64,000 nucleotides of DNA from Leptoclinus maculatus (lineage: Eukaryota; Chordata; Actinopteri; Perciformes; Stichaeidae), in contig JAVDOI010000011.1 of the NCBI GenBank assembly GCA_032191485.1, positions 17,800,117 to 17,864,116 of the forward strand. The letters run 5' to 3'. The position numbers and the translations under genes were made by a program. Below are positions 52,113-62,129 of this stretch, piece after piece (position 1 is the stretch's first letter; every line of letters begins with the position of its first letter). The notes under the pieces are model-generated. The model saw only the letters and a list, made by a program, of their open reading frames with translations. It was not told the origin of the DNA and did no database searches.

Positions 52113-53100
52113 CTATTCTATGAATTTTTTATACATTTTTTGAAATAATATACTATGACTTTTTTATGACTTTTTCGACACACTATGATATGACTGTTTT
52201 AGGACTTTTAACAACGTATCAAACAAAGTTTTTTTTACATACTACACTGACTTTTTATGACTTTTACGGATATAATAAACTATGTCTTTTGAATATGTTT
52301 TTTTCACATACGATACTATTACAATTTTTGAGATGATAAACTATGACTTTTTTTTACTAACTATACTTTGACTTTTTTGACAATGTACGACTATTGTTTT
52401 TTCTATGGTATGATTTTTTTTTATGCCTTCTTTCGACATGCTAAACTATGAGATTTTTTGAATTTTATTCATATTATATTAATATTTTTAGCATATTTGG
52501 CATACTATACTATGGCATTTTTTATTACGTTTTCTCTGATGATGTTTCTACAGTTGTTCCACTTTTTTCGACATACTAAAAAAAAGTATTATTTAATTAT
52601 TTCTATATTATTTTTAGTTTTAACATACTATTCTATGATTTTTTAAAGTCCTTCTTCTAACTTATTATACTGTGACTTTTTTCGACATACTATACTTTCA
52701 GTTTTTTTACATGCTAGACTATTTTCAACAAAATATACAATGACATTTTAAAGACCTCTTCATACGAATTATACTATGACGTTCATGACTTTTTTACATA
52801 CTATACTATGATGTTTTTCATCACACCATACGTTGACAAACTGTACTACACTATGACATTTTTTATCACATACTACACTTTGACATTTCAATGTCTTAGT
52901 ATACTGTGACTTTTTTTATGACCTAACATACTATAACTTTTTTTCTTCCATTATATTTTAATATTGATTACATCAATATTATGATAATAATATGTGCCAT
53001 ACTATTACATTACATGTATTATTTATCACATATTATACTATGACATTATCATGTCATACCATAATATTACTTTTTATGACGTAGTATACAATTACATTTT

Positions 53101-53449
53101 TTATATAACTTCAAATTAATTATTTAAATTTGACCATATGGACTTACATAAAAAAAAAAAATTCCATGCAACATCTCTTTTAAAAGTACAATTATAAATG
53201 ACAGTACTGAAAAAAACAGTTTCAATCTAAAATCAAATCGAATTGTGACCTTCAAATCAAAAGTTAAATCGAATCATGGATTTGGAGACTTGTGTCACCC
53301 CTAAGTGACAATTTTGTTTCTGAAAGGTATAATATGTTACATGTGTTGTAGGGATGGGACAATATACTATTATATCGCATTGCGGTAGCAACATTCACAA
53401 CAAGTTTAATGGGTGAATTTCCACTATCGTAAACAATCGTAAATATCAT
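53101..53449. other. Non-coding stretch after the array
   Basis: A/T-rich sequence with an A run near 53150-53160. GGGATGGGACAATATACTATTATATC (split here as GGGATGGGACAATATA, CTATTATATC) resembles a small fish repeat motif but is too short to call. Confidence 0.45.
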
Positions 53450-54130
53450 AACGAGTGACTTGAAAAAGCTGTCAAGTTGGGTCATCCTCCCGAGCATGAG
53501 AGCGAGTGGTGGTCGAGCGAGCAAGGGAATGAATGAAGAACAAAGCAGTGAATCAGTGAAAGAAAGCATTATTTTCCGATTGTTTCATGGCGGGTTACAT
53601 TCTAAAGCACAAATAAACACAATCCACACCTACGCACAACCCTGCACCCTACAAGGTGCCGGATTTTGAAGAAATGCAGTTAAAGCAAGCACTTCATCCT
53701 GTCGGCTCAACTCCGCTTGTTTTCCTCTCTGCTATACCTGCGCGCATGTGTGGGGGTGTTCATCACCACTCTGGGTTAAACAGACACACAGACCTGCGAA
53801 GAAAGACTCTAACACTATAAGCTTATCATTCTGCTAAGTGCTCACAGGTGGAGCTGATTTCCTCTGACAGTAGCAGTAGGAAAAGTATGATAAAAGCGAT
53901 ATAAAACGCCATGTTCCTTCTCACAATAAACTTTAATTTTCGCATCACATCATTTGGTTAAATTTGACTGCTGAGTTGTTTGTTTATTCGCCCCAAACAG
54001 CCAAATACATTAGCATACATTAACTGTTAGCTAGCATGTTTGTGCCGTTCAGTCTCTGACTTAACTCAACATTCACAAGAAAATCCATTTTTTTTTAGTT
54101 GTTTTCCTCAAGCCTCTCTACTTTTACACC
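53450..54130 (+). repeat. Large dispersed fish repeat, longer copy
   Basis: The segments, in order, are GGTCGAGCGAGCAAGGGAAT, AGCAGTGAATCAGTGAAAG, CCACACCTACGCACAACCCT and GCGCGCATGTGTGGGGGTG. Then follow GACAGTAGCAGTAGGAAAAG, GCCCCAAACAGCCAA and TCTCTGACTTAACTCA. The last part is duplicated at 28375-28620. I recognise the wording as a percomorph repeat but cannot classify it. The short frame 53460-53669 lies inside it and is not a real gene. Confidence 0.55.
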
Positions 54131-54239
54131 TACATTGACACTACATGATTTAAGTATATATTTTTAGGACTGTTCAGCTTTATTTATTTTTTTTGAAAAG
54201 TAATCAAAACATAAACAAATTATAAATGAATCCAAAGTT

Positions 54240-54342
54240 TGATAAAGTGATTCAAATAGTTACATTACTGATTACATTTTTAACAGGGTAACAAGTAATC
54301 TGTAACCTATTACATTAGTCACCTTCCCAACTCTAAACATAT
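54240..54342. repeat. Relic of a 'GTAATCTGTAAC...ATTACATT' fish repeat
   Basis: TACTGATTACATTTTTAACA, GGGTAACAAGTAATCTGTAA and CACCTTCCCAACTCT follow the order seen in a common dispersed fish repeat. The copy is partial. Confidence 0.5.
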
Positions 54343-54792
54343 ACATAACTGCATGTCCGTGGTTATATAGCAAATGTAGTCTTTTGCGAAACTTTAACGT
54401 TTCTTGTCACAGAATAATCACAATTGTAGTCAAAGCGTTTGAAGTTTACCCCCGTGTCAGACTTTAAAAAAAACCTGCTTACATATTACAAATAGTTTAT
54501 GTTCAAGCAGCTCTGGAAAGATAACATATGGAGCACAAGATTGGAGTAAAGGCTTTTAAGGTGGCAGGTGAAGCAACTAACATTACAACATAAATCATGT
54601 TTTTATCAGAGTAAAACGAGACAGAGGTGGTGTAGACGTTTGAAATGCCTCCAACAGGTTCTGGCCCTAGTTTACGTCTAGCCATTGTCATATCGTCACA
54701 TCATATATATCATAAATTATCATCGAAACTATAAACTTTTAAGGGAACATGATTGAACAATCATAAAACACACCCTGGATTAATAAACACCC
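54343..54792. other. Non-coding gap
   Basis: A/T-rich sequence with no recognisable gene or element. Confidence 0.5.
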
Positions 54793-55500
54793 TCAGAAAA
54801 AACACACATTAACATCCTCATTTAATCCATATGATTCAATTGAGTTCACTGCATCAATCCTGTCGCTTGTTTGCAATGTTCTTTGTCCTCAGGGATGAGG
54901 AAATCTATTCAATATCCCAGAATTTCAGCATAAGGGCCGATCCATGATTTGCATTCACACAATGATGTGCCATTGCACGCTCAAGATTATTAGTGCGAAT
55001 AGCATTATTATGTTCTGCAATCCTCACTTTTAGTTCTGTTTAGTTTGGCCGACATATACCAGACTGCAGGGACCTTTCAGTATATTGATAATGGGTAGCT
55101 ACTGCAGCTTTGAATTTTCAATTCCTTCCCTGTACTTGTGTGCACAAACCTCTTTGCATCAGTGGAGCTAGAGCAGTGAGCACGGTGACCTGACCACATC
55201 GATAAAAGCCGGCAGGTGGGAGACAGTGTTCAAGTGGAAAACAGAGGTTTGACGTTTGGGCTCTTTGTCCAATAGCAATTGTCTGTTTTCACTGCTCTCT
55301 TATAGGCTGAATCTATACATGAAATAGGGTATTCCCTGGCCTTGAAGCAGTTACTTTAGCTCAGTGGCTTTTGACTAGACGGTCAAGGTCAGCAGAAACT
55401 CGTTGGGATACAAGTCCCCAAACTCTGTGTATCAAACGTTTTGAGCAGTTCAGTGTTGCTGCATCCCAAATATTTGGCAATATTAAAGAAGTAAGTGTAT
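54793..55500 (-). pseudogene. Penelope-like retroelement relic (RT tail plus GIY-YIG endonuclease)
   Basis: Read on the minus strand across several frames, the translation gives SKATELK and KEPKRQTSV. The linker segment DAKRFVHTSTGKELKIQSC follows, then LVYVGQTK, then KVRIAEHNNAIRTNNLERA. After AMAHHCVNANHGSALMLKFW it ends with SYGLNEDVNVCFF and a TGA (54793-54795). The order, a Cys-rich linker then a Y-V-G-Q-T-K motif, R...E-H...A-I-R and a final G-L-N-E, is that of the GIY-YIG endonuclease at the C-terminus of Penelope-like elements. Families of this group, such as Neptune and Poseidon, are known in fish. At least three frameshifts and several stops make it dead. The RT part is visible only as its last portion. 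Confidence 0.85.
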
Positions 55501-55799
55501 GTTCAAGCTATTTGGGCCTCTGCACTAGCAGCTTCAATTCCCTGTAGCTAGATAGGAAGTCTCCAATGTGCTTGCAAATGGTGGACAAGCAGATAAGCAG
55601 AATATCACCGAGGCACACTCCTGTAGGTCCCAGTCAACCATGAACCTCTCTTACTCATACACCCACACAACCCCCTGTGACTTGCAGAAAGAAAACCGAC
55701 ACATCGAAAAACCATCTGTAAATAACTTATTTTGTAAGTATTTCTAATTTCAGTAGCAGCAGTGATATACTTCATTCATCTACTGTCTCATTCTCATAA
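55501..55799. other. Non-coding gap, possibly more Penelope-like sequence
   Basis: If the Penelope-like relic continues upstream, its RT core would lie here on the minus strand. I could not identify RT motifs with confidence. Confidence 0.35.
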
Positions 55800-55935
55800 G
55801 TGTCAAGCAGACCACGAGTATTAACATCTTTCAGCTGCTCTTTGGGAGTCTCCACACCCTCCTACACCAGCTGGAAGTCGTAGTCCCCTCCAGCGTGTCC
55901 TACGTTCTTCCCAGCAGTCAGCCGTGGCCTGTCCA
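55800..55935 (-). pseudogene. Second LINE ORF2 tail remnant (Rex3/RTE-like)
   Basis: The minus strand reads GGACACGCTGGAGGGGACTA, then CCAGCTGGTGTAGGAGGGTG, then TCCCAAAGAGCAGCTGAAAG. Allowing for one inserted base, this translates as TRWRDY-FQLV-EGVETPKEQL. It corresponds to the TRWRxYxxxLAWERLGIPQEEL-type segment found in the LINE fragment at 51194-51587. It is strongly decayed, with no GATG tail detected. Confidence 0.5.
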
Positions 55936-57824
55936 ACCCCACAGCAGTCGTCCCAGGAAGTGTCTTTTCCTGGTCCCTGATGCACCTCCCTTGCTCCTAT
56001 TATTGAAGATAACGTGCATTGACCCTGAGGGCCCTGTCACATCCACATGCTGTCATTGAGGTTGGGGCCAATCGACATGTGGGTAAAATTCATTTTGGCC
56101 ACTGTATGTGTGTCTAGGACCTTATTCTTTCAGTTACTGTCAAAACTTGTGCCCACAAGTGAGGATCAGAACAAAGAACTGAACGGGGAAATGAGAGTTT
56201 GTCCTTGTGGCTCTGCTCTGCCTTTGCCGCCGTGGTCCAATACGGCAGCTGCATTACCGTGGCCCTTGCACCAAAATGTCATCATCTACTTCAAGGAGAG
56301 AATCATGGTTTCAGATATCAAAGTACAGCTTGTCATCCCGACATAGAGGGAGACATCCTGTTACAATTGGCCAGAAGCTTTGGTTTGGTTTCAGTGAAGT
56401 TAGATGGACTCAGGATCTGGACTTACATTAATCATAGGATTCAATGATGTCACACACCTTAAAGTTAAAGGTGCAGTCCAGTGAGAGGAGAAAGACACTG
56501 TCACAGACTGAAATGGAATGGGGATAGAGCTGCTAGTGTTGGAGCAGCAACATTACAGAATAGACTAAGTGTTGGAGCAGTAGTTTAGACTTCATTGACT
56601 GGCACAGCCCGAACTCCTGTTTTTCAACACTGGAATACACTGACAATGACTTAATCTCAACATTTAAAAAAATGTATTGCAATTGCATGAACTTGACAAA
56701 ACAATCTCACCTCAATCTCAAAGGTCCATTCAGTAGCGTTTCCGTAGCTTTTGATTGTATCATTTCACAGCGTGCCCACTTTGTGATGGAATTGTAAATG
56801 TAAATGTAAATGTAAACCTTGAGGACTTCTCGTCCTTGTCGCCTTAAAAAGTTAATATATGAAACACATTTTCATTCTCACCACAATGTCTATTCGGCTA
56901 TAAATAGTGGAGAAGGGTGAAGGCATGGTTTAAAAAGCCTTACGTTGTTTCGTACTGTGACCTTAATTCCATGCAAAATGAAAATGTGACACTAGCATGT
57001 AGTAGGATGTTTTTTTTGACATCTTGACTTGTCAAAGGGAGGGAAAACCAAGGAGTAAATAATACATACATGAATGATGGCTGAATTCCATTTAGCTGCT
57101 TCAGTTTCAGGAGGCTTTTATTGTGCATGCTGGCTTACTGTCACACTGTCACGGCTTACCGGGACACTAGAATAGAACAGAGCATGTGTGCTTTTCCTAC
57201 GATGATGTGAAAAATGTTAATCATAATGATAAAATAATATGATCATTTTGTGGTTGTTCTGCCCACTGACTAAAGTTTTAAATTGAGAAAATACCTTTTT
57301 GGTTTAGGTCATACAGAAGACAGAAAACCTAAAACATAAGTCTCAGAAGAAGAGACATAGAAATAGACTAAATACAAAGTACTTGCAGTGTATTATATAT
57401 TATTTATTGCCAGAAATGACAATAAACAATGTTTACCAATGTGTCCTGCTTCTAACTACTGTAGTAGAAGCACATTTGTCATACAAATAATTCACCATTT
57501 ACCTATACTGTATGCAGGCAGTGCAGTGGAGGTCTTTGACTTGGTACAGAGCAGCACTCAGTCTCTATTACTAGAAGAGCTTGAGTGTCTGACTGGAGCC
57601 AGGGAAGCTCAAGGTAGCATCATACATTTGACCAGTCAGTCGTGTAGAGCACTAAGTCCTTCATTTACTCCCCACATTCCCCTGCCTGCCAACCTCACAC
57701 CAGTACCCTCATGTGCACACAAACACCCAAACACACAACTACATGCACTAACCACGGCGTGCCAGCACACAGACATGTTTTATGTAGGCATTGCATCTGC
57801 TCATTCTCTCTCTCTCTCTCTTTG

Positions 57825-57826
<2 letters not shown>
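55936..57826. other. Non-coding stretch, no gene recognised
   Basis: A TGTAAA tandem (four units, about 56792-56815) and ordinary sequence. Open frames at 56047-56447 overlap in three frames and show no domain. Confidence 0.5.
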
Positions 57827-57890
<64 letters not shown>

Positions 57891-57898
57891 CACACACA

Positions 57899-57973
<75 letters not shown>

Positions 57974-57977
57974 ACAA
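57827..57977 (+). repeat. (CA)n microsatellite with CCTA and CGCG interruptions
   Basis: About 150 bases. The central interruption at 57887-57903 (CCTACACACACACGCGC) splits two pure arrays. It is preceded by a CT run at 57805-57820. Long frames across it are artefacts. Confidence 0.97.
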
Positions 57978-59516
57978 ACACGGTCCTTTTTTTCCCCAGC
58001 TCACTCACTCCACCTCTTCACACACACTATTTTAGCAGCCTTGAAAAGCTAAATGGTGTGAAGTTGAGTGTTGGTCCATCTGTCTCCTGGGTGTTAGGAA
58101 GGGATGAGAAAGACAGTGCGCAGTGGGAGGGACATAGGGGGAGAAAGATTGGAAGAATAAAAAGGGAAGGGGTGATTGGGGTCAGGTCCATTAATATGAA
58201 TCACCAGCAGAACCCCACTGCGGATCCATCTGTGGTTGGACACCGCCCAGAAACAATTCACAGCCTAGACAACATGACAATAAAAGGTGAAAAGAGGTGA
58301 AGTAAAAAAAAAAAATTAAAAACTTATGTCGTGCAAGAATTCCTGACAGTTTCAGCTCGTGGTTCAAGGTTTCAGTGGTATTACTGTCTTTTCTCCATCA
58401 CTGAGTTGAAGGCAAATATAATGCGAAAATCAAATGTTACTGCTGCACCTCTGACCTTCAATTGCAGAATGAATCATAAAATGTCCTAGTTCTAAGGTGA
58501 AACTATTCTTTGGTACCTGCTGAGTGGAGTTCTCAGTAAGAAGGATCAGTCTTATATCTAAGGAGACGTCAAGAGGCACTTGATGGTGTAAATGTATTCA
58601 GCACAACATGACAGAAGAAGAGCCTCGCAAACTATTGGTGCTGGAATCAATATTCTCCTTTCACCAATACTTTGAACAGTAAAAGCCCCTCTTTGAGGAC
58701 AAGCTACAGAGCCAGGGGCCAGTGTGTGTCACACACACATGCACAGACAAGTGAATGTCAGAGGGGTGTTGAATTATGCAGGTCTACTATTATACATAGC
58801 AGAGTGGTGGGTTTCTCGAGCCGCTGTATATCACAATATGAAAAAAAAAAGCCAAACTCTTAACTGTTTTCTGAAGGCATTCATAATGCAAAATGCATGA
58901 GGCGAATGAGTAGAGCAAATAATTAGTGAGAAATCTCAGTCATCTGGCACAGTATTGTGCAAAAAAATGCTTGTGAAGAAAAAAGGAGGCCATAGCAAAA
59001 AGAGAAACCTTTTAAAGTCAATTCCAACTGTGTAGCTGCAAAGCACTCTGCTTATTCAGCACAAACTATTGTAACGAGAACTAACAACCACACCGTTGTG
59101 GTGTATTCAGCAGACAGGGCAGGGTTGAAAATGTTGTTCTGGTTCTTCTGACTTATGGACTGTAGAATGATATAATGACAAAAAGATGAACCTTCTCTTC
59201 TGTGAAGTGTTGCTTTTTTTTAAGTCATAAGTCATATTAATCCATATTTCAGTCCTGGTTGAATTAGTGACACGCAGTCATTGCTGGAAACAGCTGGTGT
59301 ATTTTCAACTTGTTGGAAATTACATCAATCCTTAGTGAAAGCAATAACATTGCAGATGCATTGTTTAACAAAGAGCAACTTTAGTATCAGCTTATGGTGC
59401 ACCTCAAAGAAGAGTGCTGAGAGGATTCATTGTATCACGCTTTTTGTGAATAAGATTTAAGAAAACGGTCAGTAATGTTGACAGGAGTAATCAAAATGAT
59501 ACGCGTGGTCAAATGT
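57978..59516. other. Non-coding stretch, no gene recognised
   Basis: A runs near 58304-58313 and 58841-58850. No exon or element recognised. Confidence 0.55.
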
Positions 59517-59524
59517 CGTCTTAC
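59517..59524. repeat. Left target-site duplication of the hAT element
   Basis: CGTCTTAC, identical to 60696-60703. Eight bases is the expected length for hAT transposons. Confidence 0.9.
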
Positions 59525-60695
59525 CAGTGGCGGGCCGTGCATTTTATACCTGGGCCTTCACTGCTGTCCTGCAGCTGAAACAAACACAGCTACGGTTATT
59601 ATTTGTTTCGTGTAAAAATGAAGCCAACACCTGTAAATACACTAACTGCAGAGAATACGCCGAGAGTGCGTCTCCTCTCTGCTCTGACTGCAGCTGTGTG
59701 TGCTTTTGGGTGGCGGAGGGGCTCACGGCAGCACCCGCTGCTCGTTCACAGCAGTAACTGTAGAACGTACGTGCTTTAACGTTATCGAGCAAAGTCTCCA
59801 ATAACACCAGAAAGATCGCCAGATTTAACGAGAAAGTTAGAAAGTTGGCAAGTTGGCAACACTGGCACCGGCTAAATATGTCCCCAGAGCAACATAGGAC
59901 GTAACAATGGTTCCTATCACATATAAAACCAAGTTGTACAAATAATAATATATAAACAAGCATATTAAAGCTACTGCAGATGTAAAAACAAATGCATTTA
60001 ACTTACCAGAGCTGCTGTTCACTATTTAAAGACAAAGTCCATCCTCCTTTCTTTGTTAATAAAGAGTTTAATCTCACGGTTGTACATCCGTGTGTTTTAG
60101 TTCCAGTAAGAAGTTCTTCTCGATTCATGGACGCCAGTGAAGACAGTCGAGCCTCCCCAGTTGTATTTCTTGAATACGTTTTAATTCGTTTGAGGCTGAA
60201 AATGTCCGCTCGACAGAGGCAGCAGATATTGGGATTATCACCGCCCAACATATCACGCTAGCCCACTGACCAATCACGTATGGCTAGGCCAGCTAGCAGA
60301 CTCTGACACGTCAAAGAATACGCCCAACATGTCAAACTAAATATCTGATTGGTTGAACACTATGACAATCAACAATATCGCCCCCATTCACTTAAACTGC
60401 ACATGGATTCACTTGTGAGTCTGCAGGCCTCGGGCCTCTCTTCTTACCTAGAGACACAGAGGTGAAATCTGATTGGATAAAAGCTCTACTTAAAACAAGC
60501 TGCACTGGAAGCAGAGCAAATGAGGAAGACAGTAGCTGAGCAATGAGAAAATAAGATAATGGGAACAATATTTTTATAAATGATAATACATGTAGTGTAT
60601 TTAAGAAAAATTATGAAATTATAAAATAGCTATAACTTTGTGATTCTGTTTAGGCCAGCAGAGAAGGTTTTGCAGGCCCTGACGGCCCACCACTG
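59525..60695 (-). mobile_element. hAT DNA transposon, internally deleted, 1171 bp
   Basis: The left end is CAGTGGCGGGCCGTGC. The right end reverse-complements to CAGTGGTGGGCCGTCA, so 14 of the first 16 positions match. The element is flanked by a perfect 8-bp duplication, CGTCTTAC (59517-59524 and 60696-60703). CAGTGG-type ends with an 8-bp duplication are the signature of hAT. The minus strand carries a remnant of the transposase C-terminus (60003-60251). The central transposase, a full one being well over 500 residues, is missing. The copy is thus a deletion derivative, mobile only if transposase was supplied by another copy. The perfect duplication suggests a fairly recent insertion. Confidence 0.92.
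60003..60251 (-). pseudogene. hAT transposase C-terminal (dimerisation domain) remnant
   Basis: The 82-codon frame contains CRADIFSLKRIKTYSRNTTG followed by EARLSSLASMNREELL. This matches the hAT C-terminal dimerisation signature (F-S-A-L-K-R-I-K-T-Y-x-R-x-T-x-x-x-x-R-L-x-x-L-A) except for local changes. The frame then runs through NSLLTKKGGW to a stop. Similar tails occur in hAT proteins related to ZMYM1-type domesticated genes. The catalytic RNase-H-like D/D/E region is absent, so no activity is possible. Its orientation sets the element's minus-strand polarity. Confidence 0.75.
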
Positions 60696-60703
60696 CGTCT
60701 TAC
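60696..60703. repeat. Right target-site duplication of the hAT element
   Basis: CGTCTTAC, an exact copy of 59517-59524. Confidence 0.9.
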
Positions 60704-61166
60704 ACATCGTATAAAATGTGCACATGCAGCAGCAGATTCTGCATCAAGTCCAGCATGTGCGAGCATCGTTTCTTGTGGATCCTTTGTGCCCATACGCAAA
60801 ATGAATACTGCATGGCAAAGGCAGAAAACAAGATTATTGACTAGCTTTTGCTAAGGAAAATGTTAAGAATAATAAGTGTTTCTTTTTTTACCTGGAGCTT
60901 GATGACTCCACTAATCATGCAGAAGGTTGGCAGTGACATTTGGGTTTAAAGGGTGTTAGTCAAATGTCTCCACTAGCGTTAACTTAGAGGTGGCCTCCAG
61001 TTCCCCCTTAGGTAAATACTGTTAGTTATGTCAGCATTCCTGCAGTAATTTCAAATGTTTGTGCCGTTGCCACCGTTAGCTGTGAGCCACTGGCTCAGCT
61101 GTCGCCATGTTGAGAGCTGTTGAGAGGCTACAGAAATGCTCCCAATCTCATATATATATATCACCT
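60704..61166. other. Non-coding gap
   Basis: Nothing recognised. A short TATATATATA run lies near 61150-61160. Confidence 0.5.
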
Positions 61167-61502
61167 TTAACAAGCAGTTCTATGGCCAGTGTCATATTTC
61201 CTTTCTGCTCGGTGAGAAGGTGCTGAGGTGAAGCTTCTGGTCCTCAGCTGATCACTGAGAGAACATAACTCCAACCTCCACGTCAGAGGCAGCAAACTGA
61301 CTAAAATGCCATTAGTTCCCACTTTAATGATGATCTCTTTGACGCCCAGATGGTTCTGTGTCATTTTCTGGGCTGAGTCACAAACTATGATGCTTGGCAC
61401 ATTTATAAGTTTGCTCTTAACATCCCTGATTAGTGTGTCTCCAACAACTAGCATTAGTGATGGTGTTGCCACCGGTACTGCAGTGGCTCGATAAAGAACC
61501 AA
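61167..61502 (-). pseudogene. Remnant of an SGNH-esterase-like ORF, probably LINE ORF1
   Basis: The 111-codon minus-strand frame contains LVVGDTLIRDVKSK and, about 30 residues later, GVKEIIIKVGTNGI. SGNH hydrolase-fold proteins have GDS (nucleophile Ser) in block I and a V-G-x-N-D motif in block III. Here they read GDT and VGTNG, so both key positions are altered. Esterase-like ORF1 proteins are known in CR1/L2-type LINEs and are common in fish genomes. The spacing between the blocks is shorter than usual, which suggests a deletion. The C-terminal third does not match and may be out of frame. A decayed host gene is less likely. Confidence 0.45.
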
Positions 61503-61604
61503 CAGGACACACAGCTCTCCTTCAGTGTTTTACTGATTGATCTGCGATCACAATATACAACAGGACAAGAGCGATGAATATCAATGCACTCTTAAATTAA
61601 CGGC
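61503..61604. other. Short non-coding gap
   Basis: Nothing recognised. Confidence 0.5.
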
Positions 61605-61637
61605 TTTCTCTCTCTCTCTTTCTCTCTCTCTCTCTTT
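61605..61637 (+). repeat. (CT)n microsatellite with two TTT interruptions
   Basis: CT repeat ending in CTTTCAG. The resemblance to a splice acceptor is incidental unless a transcript is shown. Confidence 0.92.
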
Positions 61638-62129
61638 CAGTCCTAAAGCCCGAGCTGACAGTATGTGTATATCACAAGTTGGCATCGCATAGACAGACAC
61701 ATTATCCATGTTACTGTTAACACTGAACTATAATCAACATATTGAAATTAACTAATAACTCAAATAGTCATTTGGTTAGAATGAACACACCTGCAATCAC
61801 ATCTCTCATCTAACTGAGAACTTGAAGTAAAAAAAACGTCATACAGAGATTCCACAGTCCACAGTCCATAAATCCAAAGTGATCTTAAAGCGAAAAGTTA
61901 CACTGGTGGTTTTGATCTATAGTTTGAATAGGCTTCCTTGTCCTGTCTCCGACTAATACAAACATACTTCTCCCTGTAGTGCTCAATTGCTAGGACAATT
62001 TGGAATTGTTTTCTGTCTTGTCAGGAGTTTGATCAAGGGTTGTTATCAGTTTCTTCTCAGTGCTTTCTGGAGACAGACTGCTTAACAAATTAGATTTAAT
62101 TGAATTAGATTTAGATTCAATTTGACGTT
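61638..62129. other. Non-coding gap
   Basis: It ends in a short A/T-rich TTAGATTTAATTGAATTAGA-type patch (about 62090-62122). No gene recognised. Confidence 0.5.

Larger units (their letters stand above)
50165..53100 (+). repeat. Degenerate A/T-rich tandem (minisatellite-like) array, about 36-bp unit
   Basis: The array is built from variants of CATACTATACTATGAC, then TTTTTTATGAC, then TTTTTTCGA (about 36 bases), repeated over 2.9 kb with frequent indels and partial units. Two insertions interrupt it (51194-51587 and 51689-52112), so roughly 2.1 kb is true array. Units at the two ends are the most decayed. No unit encodes a stable frame. It is the only long tandem repeat with a complex unit in the window. 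Confidence 0.9.

Noticed and set aside
50165..53100. CRISPR-like array of repeats and spacers
   Set aside because: Units are head-to-tail variants of one A/T-rich sequence with no constant repeat and unique spacers. There are no cas genes and the DNA is vertebrate.
53460..53669. 69-codon frame beginning near the dispersed repeat
   Set aside because: It is inside the repeat at 53450-54130 and shows no domain.
61605..61640. Splice acceptor after the CT run
   Set aside because: CTCTCTTTCAG follows a microsatellite and no open frame or known exon follows it.
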